IMG/VR virus record: IMGVR_UViG_3300022591_000063 | Span: 1-25,552 of that record | DNA from: a virus | Direction: 5' to 3' (one strand) | DNA length: 25,552 bases | In this document: positions 19,844 through 25,552 of the stretch, piece after piece | Layout of the letters: every line of letters begins with the position of its first letter | Numbering within the stretch: the stretch's first letter is position 1 | The notes under the pieces: model-generated | Told to the model about the DNA's origin: nothing | The model's database searches: none | The model's input: the letters and a program-made list of their open reading frames with translations, nothing else | Position numbers and translations under genes: made by a program

Positions 19844-19970
19844 CGATCTTGGCCGGGTGATTGCATGGCGGTTCGGTTACACTGTCGCTGGACGCAACGA
19901 GGCGCGAACGCGTTCGGTGATATGCGCATGGGAACATCCGGCCAACTGAATTCAGGTGTAGACTATCCGC
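19844..19970 (+). promoter_or_regulatory. Intergenic region and portal promoter
   Basis: TAGACT (19959-19964) lies exactly 6 bases before the portal ATG, with no Shine-Dalgarno sequence, so a leaderless mRNA is likely; no good -35 is seen. A short open frame (GTG 19857, 30 codons) reads VIAWRFGYTVAGRNE, faintly like the C-terminal VIAWRLGF of paralogue B. It could be a gene remnant. Confidence 0.45.
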
Positions 19971-21977
19971 ATGAGACGCAAACTCCGCGGGTTGCTCGCG
20001 CGCTGGTGGCGCGCCCTCGCCCCCCGTCCCCTGCCTGAGGTCCTCAATGCTCAGCTCCGCATCGAAGCATTGGAGGCAACCCTTGTCGCCGCTAAGGAAG
20101 CAGAACTCCAGCAAATCCAACAACGGCGCGATCCACTGCTCGATCAGCTCGCGGAATTCGCCGAGGCTCAACAGATGCGCGGGGTGGGTCCGTGGAGGCC
20201 CTCCGGCCGCACGACGCAGGCCGTTATGGAGAGTGCTGCCATTGCGCTACACGAAGCCGCTGTCGATCTGCGGGAGACCAACCCCATTGTCAACCAAGGG
20301 TCCTACGGAGATATCCAGCTTGCGCTCGCGAATGTCGAGTGGCGCCGAGAGGTCAACCTGTCCTGGCTGGAATTCTCGCGCTGGGGTATTCAGCAGATCA
20401 TCCTCATCTGTCGGCTGCACTACATCAAAAATCCGATTATCCGCCGCCTGATCGACGTGGCCAGCGTGTACGTGTTCGGCCGCGGCGTGGAGGTGTCGAG
20501 TCCGGACGAAGACGCTCAGGAGACGCTGAAGGAGTTCTTCACCGATAACGTAGCCACGCTCGGACAAGTGGCTCTGACTAACCTAGAACGGCGCAAGTGG
20601 TACGATGGCAACCTGTTCTGGTGTTTTTTCCAGGATAAGCTGGCGAGCGGGAAAACGGCTGTCCGCCTAATCGATGCGACGGAGATTCAGGAGATCGTCT
20701 GCAACCCGGACGATGCGGATGAGCCGTGGTACTACAGGCGCGAATGGACAGCCAAGGTCTTTGACGCGGTACATGAGCGAGTCAGCGTAGAAAGCCACAC
20801 AGCCTGGTATCCGGCGCGTGGCTACGATCCCTCAGCGAAGCCAAAGAAGTTCGGCGAGCACGACGTTTTTTGGAACTCTCCTGTGTATCACCGGAAAGAC
20901 GGCGCGGTGGCGAACTGGCACTTTGGCTGCCCGCGAATCTATCCGGCAATCGATTGGGCGAAAGCCTCCAAGCTTTACCTGGAGGCCTGCCAGACAATCG
21001 AAATGGCCCTAAGCCAGTTCGCCCTGACATTGACGACCAAAGGCGGCCAGCAGGCACTCGAAGGGGCCAAACAGCAGCTCCAGACGACGGTGGGCCCGAC
21101 CTCGGCGCTGTGGGACCAGAATCCGCCAGCAGTGAAGGGCGCGACGTTCGCCAGCGGCCCCGGAACGAAGCTGGAACCGTTCACGCGCGGGACTGGCGCG
21201 GACCCGGAGAAGGTCCGACGTTACCTGCTGATGTGCTGCATGGTGGTGGGCGTGCCGGAGACGTTTCTGGCCGACGTGTCAACCGGTAACCTGGCCACGG
21301 CGACGACACTGGACCGGCCGACGGAGTTGGCGTTTCTTGAACGTCAGGAAGCCTGGCGCGAGGATCTGGTGGTGATCTGCATTGAGGTGCTGAGGACATC
21401 TCTGGCGGCGCCGAAGGGCAAGCTCCGCGAGGCGATAGAGCGCAGGCAGGCTCACGCCGAAAAGATCGCAGTGCAGGAGTCGCGGCGTGTGCGTCGGCCT
21501 GACGGGCGCATGGTCTATGAAAAGGCTGAGCCGAAAGCGAACGAAATCGAGGTCCGCGTGGAATTCCCGGCTGTCCGCGAAGGCGACATTCCGCAATTGG
21601 TGACGGCCACGGTTTCCTCTATGACTCTCAACAACAAGGGCGGCCAAATCACCGGCATCGACGAAAAGGAAGGTGTGCGCAAACTCGGAACGCTGATCGG
21701 AATCGAGAACGTCGATGAGATGGTCGAGGAGATGTACCCGGAGAGCGAGTACGACCCGGATCGCACGAAGGAGCCGCAGGCCGCGCCGATTGGGCCGGCC
21801 ACTCCGACACCCGGCGGACAGCCGCAACCGGCACCCAACGCTATCCCGCAGCCTCAGCCCGCACCGGGAACGAAACAACCGTCTCCGGCTGCGAAAGAGG
21901 CGCGCGCGCGGGTGAATGCGGCGCTGGAGAAGCTGGTAAGCGTGGTGGAGAGCTTTAATGGTGCTGGAAACGGTTGA
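19971..21977 (+). CDS. Portal protein, 668 aa
   Basis: A basic N-terminus is followed by a coiled coil (about 25-70) before the portal core begins. Core features are YIKNPIIRRLIDVASVYVFGRGVEV (about 145-170), a strand-rich clip region, the IDWAKASKLYLEACQTIEMALSQFALTLTTKG helix and CCMVVGVPETFLADVSTGNLATATTLDRPTELAFLERQE, a strong signature of long portal proteins. A Pro/Gln-rich tail ends in a short helix. The portal forms the dodecameric vertex for DNA entry. ATG 19971 has no Shine-Dalgarno sequence but a -10 box 6 bases upstream. The long N-terminal extension may bind scaffold or terminase. Confidence 0.88.
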   Translation: MRRKLRGLLARWWRALAPRPLPEVLNAQLRIEALEATLVAAKEAELQQIQQRRDPLLDQLAEFAEAQQMRGVGPWRPSGRTTQAVMESAAIALHEAAVDLRETNPIVNQGSYGDIQLALANVEWRREVNLSWLEFSRWGIQQIILICRLHYIKNPIIRRLIDVASVYVFGRGVEVSSPDEDAQETLKEFFTDNVATLGQVALTNLERRKWYDGNLFWCFFQDKLASGKTAVRLIDATEIQEIVCNPDDADEPWYYRREWTAKVFDAVHERVSVESHTAWYPARGYDPSAKPKKFGEHDVFWNSPVYHRKDGAVANWHFGCPRIYPAIDWAKASKLYLEACQTIEMALSQFALTLTTKGGQQALEGAKQQLQTTVGPTSALWDQNPPAVKGATFASGPGTKLEPFTRGTGADPEKVRRYLLMCCMVVGVPETFLADVSTGNLATATTLDRPTELAFLERQEAWREDLVVICIEVLRTSLAAPKGKLREAIERRQAHAEKIAVQESRRVRRPDGRMVYEKAEPKANEIEVRVEFPAVREGDIPQLVTATVSSMTLNNKGGQITGIDEKEGVRKLGTLIGIENVDEMVEEMYPESEYDPDRTKEPQAAPIGPATPTPGGQPQPAPNAIPQPQPAPGTKQPSPAAKEARARVNAALEKLVSVVESFNGAGNG

Positions 21978-22341
21978 TTCTTCGAGCGTTTACGCCATCG
22001 GCTATGACGCGGCGCGCCAGCGCATCATCGTGGTATTCAAGGCCTACGAGTACCCGGCGACGGCGGAACAGTTTGCCGCGCTGAAGTCCGCGCCGAGTAT
22101 CGGGCACGCGGTGGCTGCGCTGGCAAAAGGTGATTTGCAGGACGGACTGATAAAATCAGACGATTCCGCAAAACGGCTCGAAACCTTCGAGCCCGACGAA
22201 TGTTGCCCCATCGGTGAGGCCATCTCGAAGGGCATCGTGGGCGACACGTGGGTCTGTCCAAAGTGCGGAGAGACGTGGCGTGCGCGCCAGGTGGAGTCGG
22301 TGAGACACTGGAGCCCGGTCCCGATGCTCACGGTGATCTGA
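21958..22341 (+). CDS. KTSC-domain protein with zinc ribbon, 127 aa
   Basis: The first 55 residues (SSSVYAIGYDAARQRIIVVFKAYEYPATAEQFAALKSAPSIG) match the KTSC domain, a small beta domain common in phages and lysyl-tRNA-synthetase-associated proteins. The C-terminal part has CC and CPKCGETWRA, a zinc ribbon. The gene overlaps the end of the portal by 20 bases, so a structural or assembly role is plausible. The biochemical role of KTSC is unknown. Confidence 0.7.
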   Translation: MVLETVDSSSVYAIGYDAARQRIIVVFKAYEYPATAEQFAALKSAPSIGHAVAALAKGDLQDGLIKSDDSAKRLETFEPDECCPIGEAISKGIVGDTWVCPKCGETWRARQVESVRHWSPVPMLTVI

Positions 22342-22457
22342 TGTCGAATTCCACACTGATCCTGCTGGTTTTTGCTGTCGTGTACGTGGGCTTGGACTTA
22401 TGGAAGAAAGCGAGACACTGGCAGGAGAAGAATAGGAAACATGGCAGACCTGGTTGA
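22341..22457 (+). CDS. Very small single-pass membrane protein, 38 aa
   Basis: ATG 22341 overlaps the previous stop (TGATG). Residues 5-20 are hydrophobic (TLILLVFAVVYVGLDLW), followed by a strongly basic tail (KKARHWQEKNRKHGRPG). The positive-inside rule places the tail in the cytoplasm. It overlaps the MuF gene by 17 bases. Function unknown. Confidence 0.5.
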   Translation: MSNSTLILLVFAVVYVGLDLWKKARHWQEKNRKHGRPG

Positions 22458-23940
22458 AGCAATCGACGGCCTGACAGAGGCCCTTCGCGAGTCGCTCAAG
22501 CACCCAAAGCACGCCACCACTCTCGCGCCGATCCACGCCGATTTGACGAAGCTGTTGGTTGGGCGCTTCAAAAAGCAGAAACGGGCGCTGCTGAAGGAAT
22601 CGCGGACGTGGCTCAAATGGCTGAGCGAGAAGTACTCGGAAGCGGCTGGCGACTTGAAAGCCTCCATCAAGCACGCCGTTACCGTAAACCTCGAGGCCGG
22701 AGCAACACTCACGTCCGATCCCTCGAGGTCCGACGTAGAAGAGTGGGCCGATGGCATCGCCGCAGCGGCGGAGGGGGCCGGGCGCGTGATCTCCGCCGAT
22801 CTGGGGATTGAGACGGCTCTGGAGAAGTCTAAGGCCTACGCCACCAGCTACTTGCGTGACAAGGGATTTCAGAAGCTCGCGGCGGACATCGACGACACGA
22901 CGCGCGAGCGCATCGCCGATGCGGTGGCAGACGTGTACGCTGGCGGTGGAAGCTACGCGGACGCGGTGAAGGCCATCGAAGACAGTTTCGACGCGATGAC
23001 AGAGACCCGGGCGAACACCATCGCGACAACGGAGCTGGCGGACGTGTACAACTCGGCGATGCTGGACTCGGCGAAAGAAGCCGGGGACATGCAGAAGACG
23101 TGGAACGCCGAGGGGCCGGACCCGTGCGAGGAGTGCATTGCCAATGAGGATCAGGGACCGCTGGATCTTGATGAGGACTTTCAGAGCGGCGACGACGCGC
23201 CGCCAGCTCACCCGAACGCTGTGTTAGCGGGATCTTCGTTTCGTTCCTATGGGCGACTGTTGCGGATGGTGGCCGCTGAATATGATGGACCTGCCATTAC
23301 GCTGAATACCGGGAAGTATCGTACTACCATCGGGCCGAATCATCCGATGCTCACCACGCATGGCCTGAAGGCTGCGAAACTCCTCAAGATAGGCGACGAT
23401 CTGGTTTGTGACCTTCGTCCAATCAGGTCGCCGCGGGCCGGTAGTGAATCTGATTTCGATCAGATTGTGCTCGTTGAGGATTGCTTCAGAGCGCTCCGTT
23501 CTTCCTTTGGCCTGTCGGGGATTGCCGCCTCCAGACACGACTTCCACAGCGACGCCGTGAGCGACCAACACGAAATCGAGGTTGTATTTTCCAAAGGGAA
23601 ATTGCTGTCTGAATTCGATCCCTGCGGCCTTCAGAGATGTGGCGAACTCGATTTCTCGCTGCCCGATATGGAGGCCTTTTACGAAACGCGTGTTGGCCCG
23701 CATACAGAGAATGCCGAACGAATCCTTCTGGCCGCGTCTAGCGGCATGCGCCGGCTCAACGTTGATCCTGCGACCTTTGGGCATTATGTTCTCGCTACAA
23801 TTAAGGATATCAGGATTGAACACTTCAAGGGAAGAGCTTTCGACGCGAGCACTTCAGTTGGTCTGTATTGTTCTGACGGCTTTGTGGTTGCAAACTGCTT
23901 GTGCAGCGTGGGTTTCGTGAAATCCGAGAAAGAGGAGTAG
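22441..23940 (+). CDS. MuF-type minor head protein interrupted by an intein, 499 aa precursor
   Basis: Residues 1-259 and 486-499 form the extein. The MuF C-terminal region has TETRANTIATTELADVYNSAML, then TWNAEGPDPCEECIANEDQGP and PPAHPN, joined after splicing to CLCSV to restore the typical HPNCxCSV motif. The mature protein would be 273 residues, normal for minor head proteins that bind the portal. Residues 260-485 are the intein (see the separate entry). ATG 22441 lies inside the small membrane protein gene with AGGAG upstream. The opposite strand of the intein codes for an endonuclease-like ORF. Confidence 0.82.
   Translation: MADLVEAIDGLTEALRESLKHPKHATTLAPIHADLTKLLVGRFKKQKRALLKESRTWLKWLSEKYSEAAGDLKASIKHAVTVNLEAGATLTSDPSRSDVEEWADGIAAAAEGAGRVISADLGIETALEKSKAYATSYLRDKGFQKLAADIDDTTRERIADAVADVYAGGGSYADAVKAIEDSFDAMTETRANTIATTELADVYNSAMLDSAKEAGDMQKTWNAEGPDPCEECIANEDQGPLDLDEDFQSGDDAPPAHPNAVLAGSSFRSYGRLLRMVAAEYDGPAITLNTGKYRTTIGPNHPMLTTHGLKAAKLLKIGDDLVCDLRPIRSPRAGSESDFDQIVLVEDCFRALRSSFGLSGIAASRHDFHSDAVSDQHEIEVVFSKGKLLSEFDPCGLQRCGELDFSLPDMEAFYETRVGPHTENAERILLAASSGMRRLNVDPATFGHYVLATIKDIRIEHFKGRAFDASTSVGLYCSDGFVVANCLCSVGFVKSEKEE
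23218..23895 (+). mobile_element. Intein (Hint domain), 226 aa, in the MuF gene
   Basis: The intein begins at Ala260 (AVLAGSSF, block A) and ends at Asn485 (GFVVAN, block G), with Cys+1 after it. Block B is TIGPNHPMLTTHGLKAAKLLKIGDDLV with the conserved His; block F is GRAFDASTSVGLYCSDG. Oddities: residue 1 is Ala rather than Cys or Ser, the usual block B Thr is Gly, and the penultimate His is Ala. Ala1 with Cys+1 fits class 2-like inteins, in which Cys+1 attacks directly; the other substitutions may mean slow splicing. No LAGLIDADG endonuclease is coded in the sense frame. Confidence 0.78.
23224..23784 (-). CDS. Endonuclease-like ORF (Vsr/EDxHD type) antisense inside the intein, 186 aa
   Basis: Reading leftward from ATG 23784 there is an open frame of 186 codons (GTG 23823 would add 13). 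Its middle resembles Vsr-like homing endonucleases of phages: REIEFATSL, then AAGIEFRQQFPFGKYNLDF, then VAVEVVSGGG, an R/E-rich helix, a LIEIRFTT strand, IVAYLEEFR and EHRMIRPDGS near the end. The D and VEV positions fit a PD-(D/E)xK core, but the Trp-His after GGG found in relatives is replaced by Asn-Pro, so activity is doubtful. Codons lie exactly opposite sense codons, and its TAA stop is the complement of intein codon 3, so it is confined to the intein. A weak promoter (TTGAAG 23823-23828, CTTAAT 23800-23805) is possible. Confidence 0.55.
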   Translation of the reverse strand: MPKGRRINVEPAHAARRGQKDSFGILCMRANTRFVKGLHIGQREIEFATSLKAAGIEFRQQFPFGKYNLDFVLVAHGVAVEVVSGGGNPRQAKGRTERSEAILNEHNLIEIRFTTGPRRPDWTKVTNQIVAYLEEFRSLQAMRGEHRMIRPDGSTILPGIQRNGRSIIFSGHHPQQSPIGTKRRSR

Positions 23941-23943
23941 AAT
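23938..23943 (+). promoter_or_regulatory. -10 box overlapping the MuF stop codon
   Basis: TAGAAT begins with the TAG stop of the MuF gene and lies exactly 6 bases before ATG 23950. GAGGAG (23932-23937) is also present, 12 bases from the ATG, so either leaderless or normal initiation is possible. Confidence 0.4.
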
Positions 23944-23949
23944 CGAGTC

Positions 23950-24183
23950 ATGGACAACACCATTCAGAAAGTCAACGTAACGGTGAACAAGGTTCCCGTT
24001 GTGGTCCCCGCGGGAGTGCAGAGCTTCGCCAGTTTCGTGGCAGCGGCCAAACTCCCGAAGAACACGAAGTCGCTGACAGTTCGCCCTCGGCTGACGACCG
24101 TTGGGCCAAACGGCTCGATCAATCCGGTTGAGGGAGACAATATCACAACCGATGAGCTGGACATACCTGCAGCACAGCGGTGA
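23950..24183 (+). CDS. Hypothetical beta-rich protein, 77 aa
   Basis: The protein alternates Val/Thr strands (QKVNVTVNKVPVVVPAGVQSFASFV, SLTVRPRLTTVG) and ends in an acidic stretch. Small beta proteins beside MuF and portal genes are often decoration or head-tail proteins, which is the most I can say. It overlaps the start of the L,D-transpeptidase-like gene. Confidence 0.6.
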   Translation: MDNTIQKVNVTVNKVPVVVPAGVQSFASFVAAAKLPKNTKSLTVRPRLTTVGPNGSINPVEGDNITTDELDIPAAQR

Positions 24184-24520
24184 ACTGGCGGACCCGGATG
24201 GAGCGGTCATCGGTACCGGCTACAGCGGATTCGGCAGCGACAAAAACCGTCCCGAGGATCAGGCCGTAGCAGGCTGCGGACCCATACCACAGGGTGAGTA
24301 CACGATCTCGGTCGCTCAGAACAGCGTGCATCTGGGACCGACTGTCATGGCACTGATTCCTGAGCCGTCCAATGAGATGTTCGGACGAGGCGGCTTCTTT
24401 ATTCACGGTGACTCAATCCAGCATCCGGGGCAGGCGTCTCACGGATGCGTCATTCTGCCGCGTGGTGTGCGCCAGCTTTTGGCGTCGAGCCCGGACAAGC
24501 AGCTTCTGGTGAAGCCGTGA
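24152..24520 (+). CDS. L,D-transpeptidase-fold (DUF2778/Tlde1-like) enzyme, 122 aa
   Basis: Motifs are GCGPIPQGEYTI (about 41-52), GRGGFFIHGD with His85, and SHGCVILPRG with the catalytic Cys99, following the HG...SxGC signature of the DUF2778 family. Characterised relatives cut or remodel peptidoglycan cross-links with a Cys nucleophile. ATG 24152 overlaps the previous gene by 32 bases. In a phage it could be a virion-associated wall-degrading enzyme used at DNA entry, or a lysis factor; its place among head-neck genes favours the former. No signal peptide is present. Confidence 0.75.
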   Translation: MSWTYLQHSGELADPDGAVIGTGYSGFGSDKNRPEDQAVAGCGPIPQGEYTISVAQNSVHLGPTVMALIPEPSNEMFGRGGFFIHGDSIQHPGQASHGCVILPRGVRQLLASSPDKQLLVKP

Positions 24521-24969
24521 GCCGCATTTCAGCTACGGCTACCATCGTAGTTGGCGACGTTCCCGGCCTGCTGGCGAAGGTCGGCACGGGGCTGTTCACC
24601 GGGGTGGGAGATGCCGCCGCCATTGTCGAGACCGCCGCAAAGCAGAATTGCCCAGTGGACACTGGCGCGCTGCGGGAATCGATCGACACCCAAATGTACC
24701 GTGGCGTCCAGAACGCACAGCAGGGCGGCTCTCTGGCGTCAAGCCTGTTCAGTGTTACGGCGGAGGTCGCGCCTCACGAAGATTATGCGGCCTATGTAGA
24801 GTTCGGGACTGGCCGGCGCGGCGCTGCCTCTGCGGGCGCCGGGCCATTTGAATACCGCCAGGACTGGCCGGGCATGACGGCGCAGCCTTTTCTCCGTCCA
24901 GCGGCAGACGACAACCAGGAAGCCGCAGTGGATGCGATCAGGAGCGCCGTTCAGGACGCTCTCTCTTGA
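24517..24969 (+). CDS. HK97 gp10-like head-tail/neck protein, 150 aa
   Basis: GTG 24517 overlaps the preceding stop. The core AAKQNCPVDTGALRESID, EDYAAYVEFGTG and MTAQPFLRPAADDN are diagnostic of the gp10-like family, which sits at the head-tail junction of siphophages and helps tail attachment. The first 25 residues may form an extra strand. Length is normal. It supports a siphovirus-like architecture. Confidence 0.85.
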   Translation: MSRISATATIVVGDVPGLLAKVGTGLFTGVGDAAAIVETAAKQNCPVDTGALRESIDTQMYRGVQNAQQGGSLASSLFSVTAEVAPHEDYAAYVEFGTGRRGAASAGAGPFEYRQDWPGMTAQPFLRPAADDNQEAAVDAIRSAVQDALS

Positions 24970-24978
24970 TTCCGGGTG

Positions 24979-24984
24979 TATAAT
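24979..24984 (+). promoter_or_regulatory. Consensus -10 box, leaderless start
   Basis: TATAAT, the exact vegetative consensus, lies 6 bases before ATG 24991. There is no Shine-Dalgarno sequence and no good -35. It is the clearest example of the recurrent geometry in this window. Confidence 0.55.
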
Positions 24985-24990
24985 TCGGCA

Positions 24991-25155
24991 ATGACTACCT
25001 TTCAAGTCGTGTTTCTCGTGGTTGCGGCGGTCCTGTTCGCTGGCGGTGCATGGAGCCGCTGGTGGGCCACCCCGCAGCCGTACTATCCCAGTCTGGTGTG
25101 CGCTGGGCTGTTCTTCTGGGTGCTCTCGGTTCTCTGGCCGATGGTGGGCAAATGA
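24991..25155 (+). CDS. Small two-helix membrane protein, 54 aa
   Basis: Two hydrophobic stretches (about residues 4-20 and 34-51) are separated by a Trp/Pro-rich loop (WSRWWATPQPYYPS). Such a protein could be a holin-like or immunity-type membrane protein. The stop overlaps the next ATG (ATGA). No family is recognised. Confidence 0.6.
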   Translation: MTTFQVVFLVVAAVLFAGGAWSRWWATPQPYYPSLVCAGLFFWVLSVLWPMVGK

Positions 25156-25427
25156 CACCAGGGAGCGTTGCGGACATCACGCCGAACGGAGTGGCGACTC
25201 CGCTCGGGACGGCCGGTCAGAAGGCCACCGCGATCATGCTTACCGCCGTAGGGAACACGTGCCGATGGGGTGATGCAAACGTGGGAGCCACGCGCGGCCA
25301 GAAACTGCCGACTGGCGTTCCAGTCACCATTCATCGGGCGAGTTTCGCTCAGGGCGAGTGGCCGCTCGACAAGGTGTACGTCTACGCCACGGGAGCGGAT
25401 TACGTCACTGTGAGTTTCGGGGCCTAA
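25152..25427 (+). CDS. Hypothetical beta-rich protein, probably structural, 91 aa
   Basis: The protein contains Gly/Thr-rich strands (TAIMLTAVGNTCRWG, VPVTIHRASF, VYVYATGADYVTVSFG), as in small virion decoration or tail-tube accessory proteins. ATG 25152 overlaps the previous stop. It ends tail to tail with a leftward gene, overlapping by about 3 bases. Confidence 0.6.
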   Translation: MTPGSVADITPNGVATPLGTAGQKATAIMLTAVGNTCRWGDANVGATRGQKLPTGVPVTIHRASFAQGEWPLDKVYVYATGADYVTVSFGA

Positions 25428-25552
25428 TCGCCCACCGTTGGGCCCGGCGCGGCGAGAATGAGCCTCGCCGCCTCTGTGCCCGTGAACTTCCCTGAGCCCT
25501 GAGCGTCGAACTCTCGCGCCAGCACATCGCGCATGGCCTCCCGGCCCGCGAC
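25424..25552 (-). CDS. Partial leftward gene (C-terminus), unknown product
   Basis: Reading leftward from the window edge, 42 codons end at TAG (25424-25426). The peptide (REAMRDVLAREFDAQGSGKFTGTEAARLIL) has a sensible helix-loop-helix composition with no stop, so it is likely the true 3' end of a gene. No domain is recognisable from this part. Confidence 0.55.
   Translation of the reverse strand, partial: VAGREAMRDVLAREFDAQGSGKFTGTEAARLILAAPGPTVGD

Noticed and set aside
22156-23211. Long minus-strand frame opposite the KTSC and MuF genes
   Set aside because: The translation has no recognisable domain and crosses several overlapping sense genes with clear motifs, unlike the antisense frame within the intein.

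Overview
This window looks like part of a tailed double-stranded DNA phage (or prophage). It carries a replication and recombination module, both terminase subunits, portal, a MuF-type head protein and an HK97 gp10-like protein. Genes are dense, nearly all rightward, and many overlap by 1-4 bases; no stretch over 300 bases lacks a gene. The best host hint is a fibre-like protein (2249-2911) built on the PCRxxDTR beta module that is common in Acidobacteria; this host assignment is an inference. No integrase, reverse transcriptase, tRNA or CRISPR array was seen.

Layout. 1-226: the start of a leftward gene and a divergent control region with a perfect dyad between two opposed promoters. 227-1891: a zinc-knuckle peptide, a possible structural protein, a lipoprotein-like protein and a holin-like membrane protein, followed by a probable terminator. 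1947-2911: an unknown protein and the fibre-like protein. 2972-6106: a ribbon-helix-helix regulator, small proteins, a chimeric ERF fragment, the full ERF annealing protein, a NinB-like protein and a VRR-NUC-like nuclease. 6115-8977: a replisome-organizer-like protein whose gene contains an iteron array, a partner protein, a C5 cytosine methyltransferase and an unknown protein. 9025-10019: a ParB-like protein and a GNAT enzyme. 10119-12507: two small proteins, an ASCH-like protein and the terminase. 12553-19843: a large accessory cassette with glycosyltransferases, TylF-like and FkbM-like methyltransferases, a third methyltransferase, two paralogous sugar-transferase-like proteins and zinc-binding small proteins, lying between terminase and portal. 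19971-25427: portal, KTSC protein, MuF with an intein, L,D-transpeptidase-like enzyme, gp10-like protein and two small proteins. The right edge holds the 3' end of a leftward gene.

How the genes work together. ERF, the NinB-like protein, the nuclease and the replication protein with its own iterons form a lambda-like replication and recombination set. The terminase-to-gp10 block is a normal head module interrupted by the sugar and methyl-transfer cassette, which I infer decorates the virion or host surface.

Most notable points: (1) the MuF gene carries an intein at its conserved HPN/C motif, and the opposite strand of that intein encodes an endonuclease-like ORF, codon on codon and confined to the intein; (2) transcription units repeatedly start with a -10 hexamer exactly 6 bases before an ATG or GTG without a Shine-Dalgarno sequence, implying leaderless mRNAs; (3) nine 9-bp iterons, mostly spaced 11 bp, flank an AT-rich segment inside the replication gene; (4) several in-frame tandem duplications cluster in the cassette.
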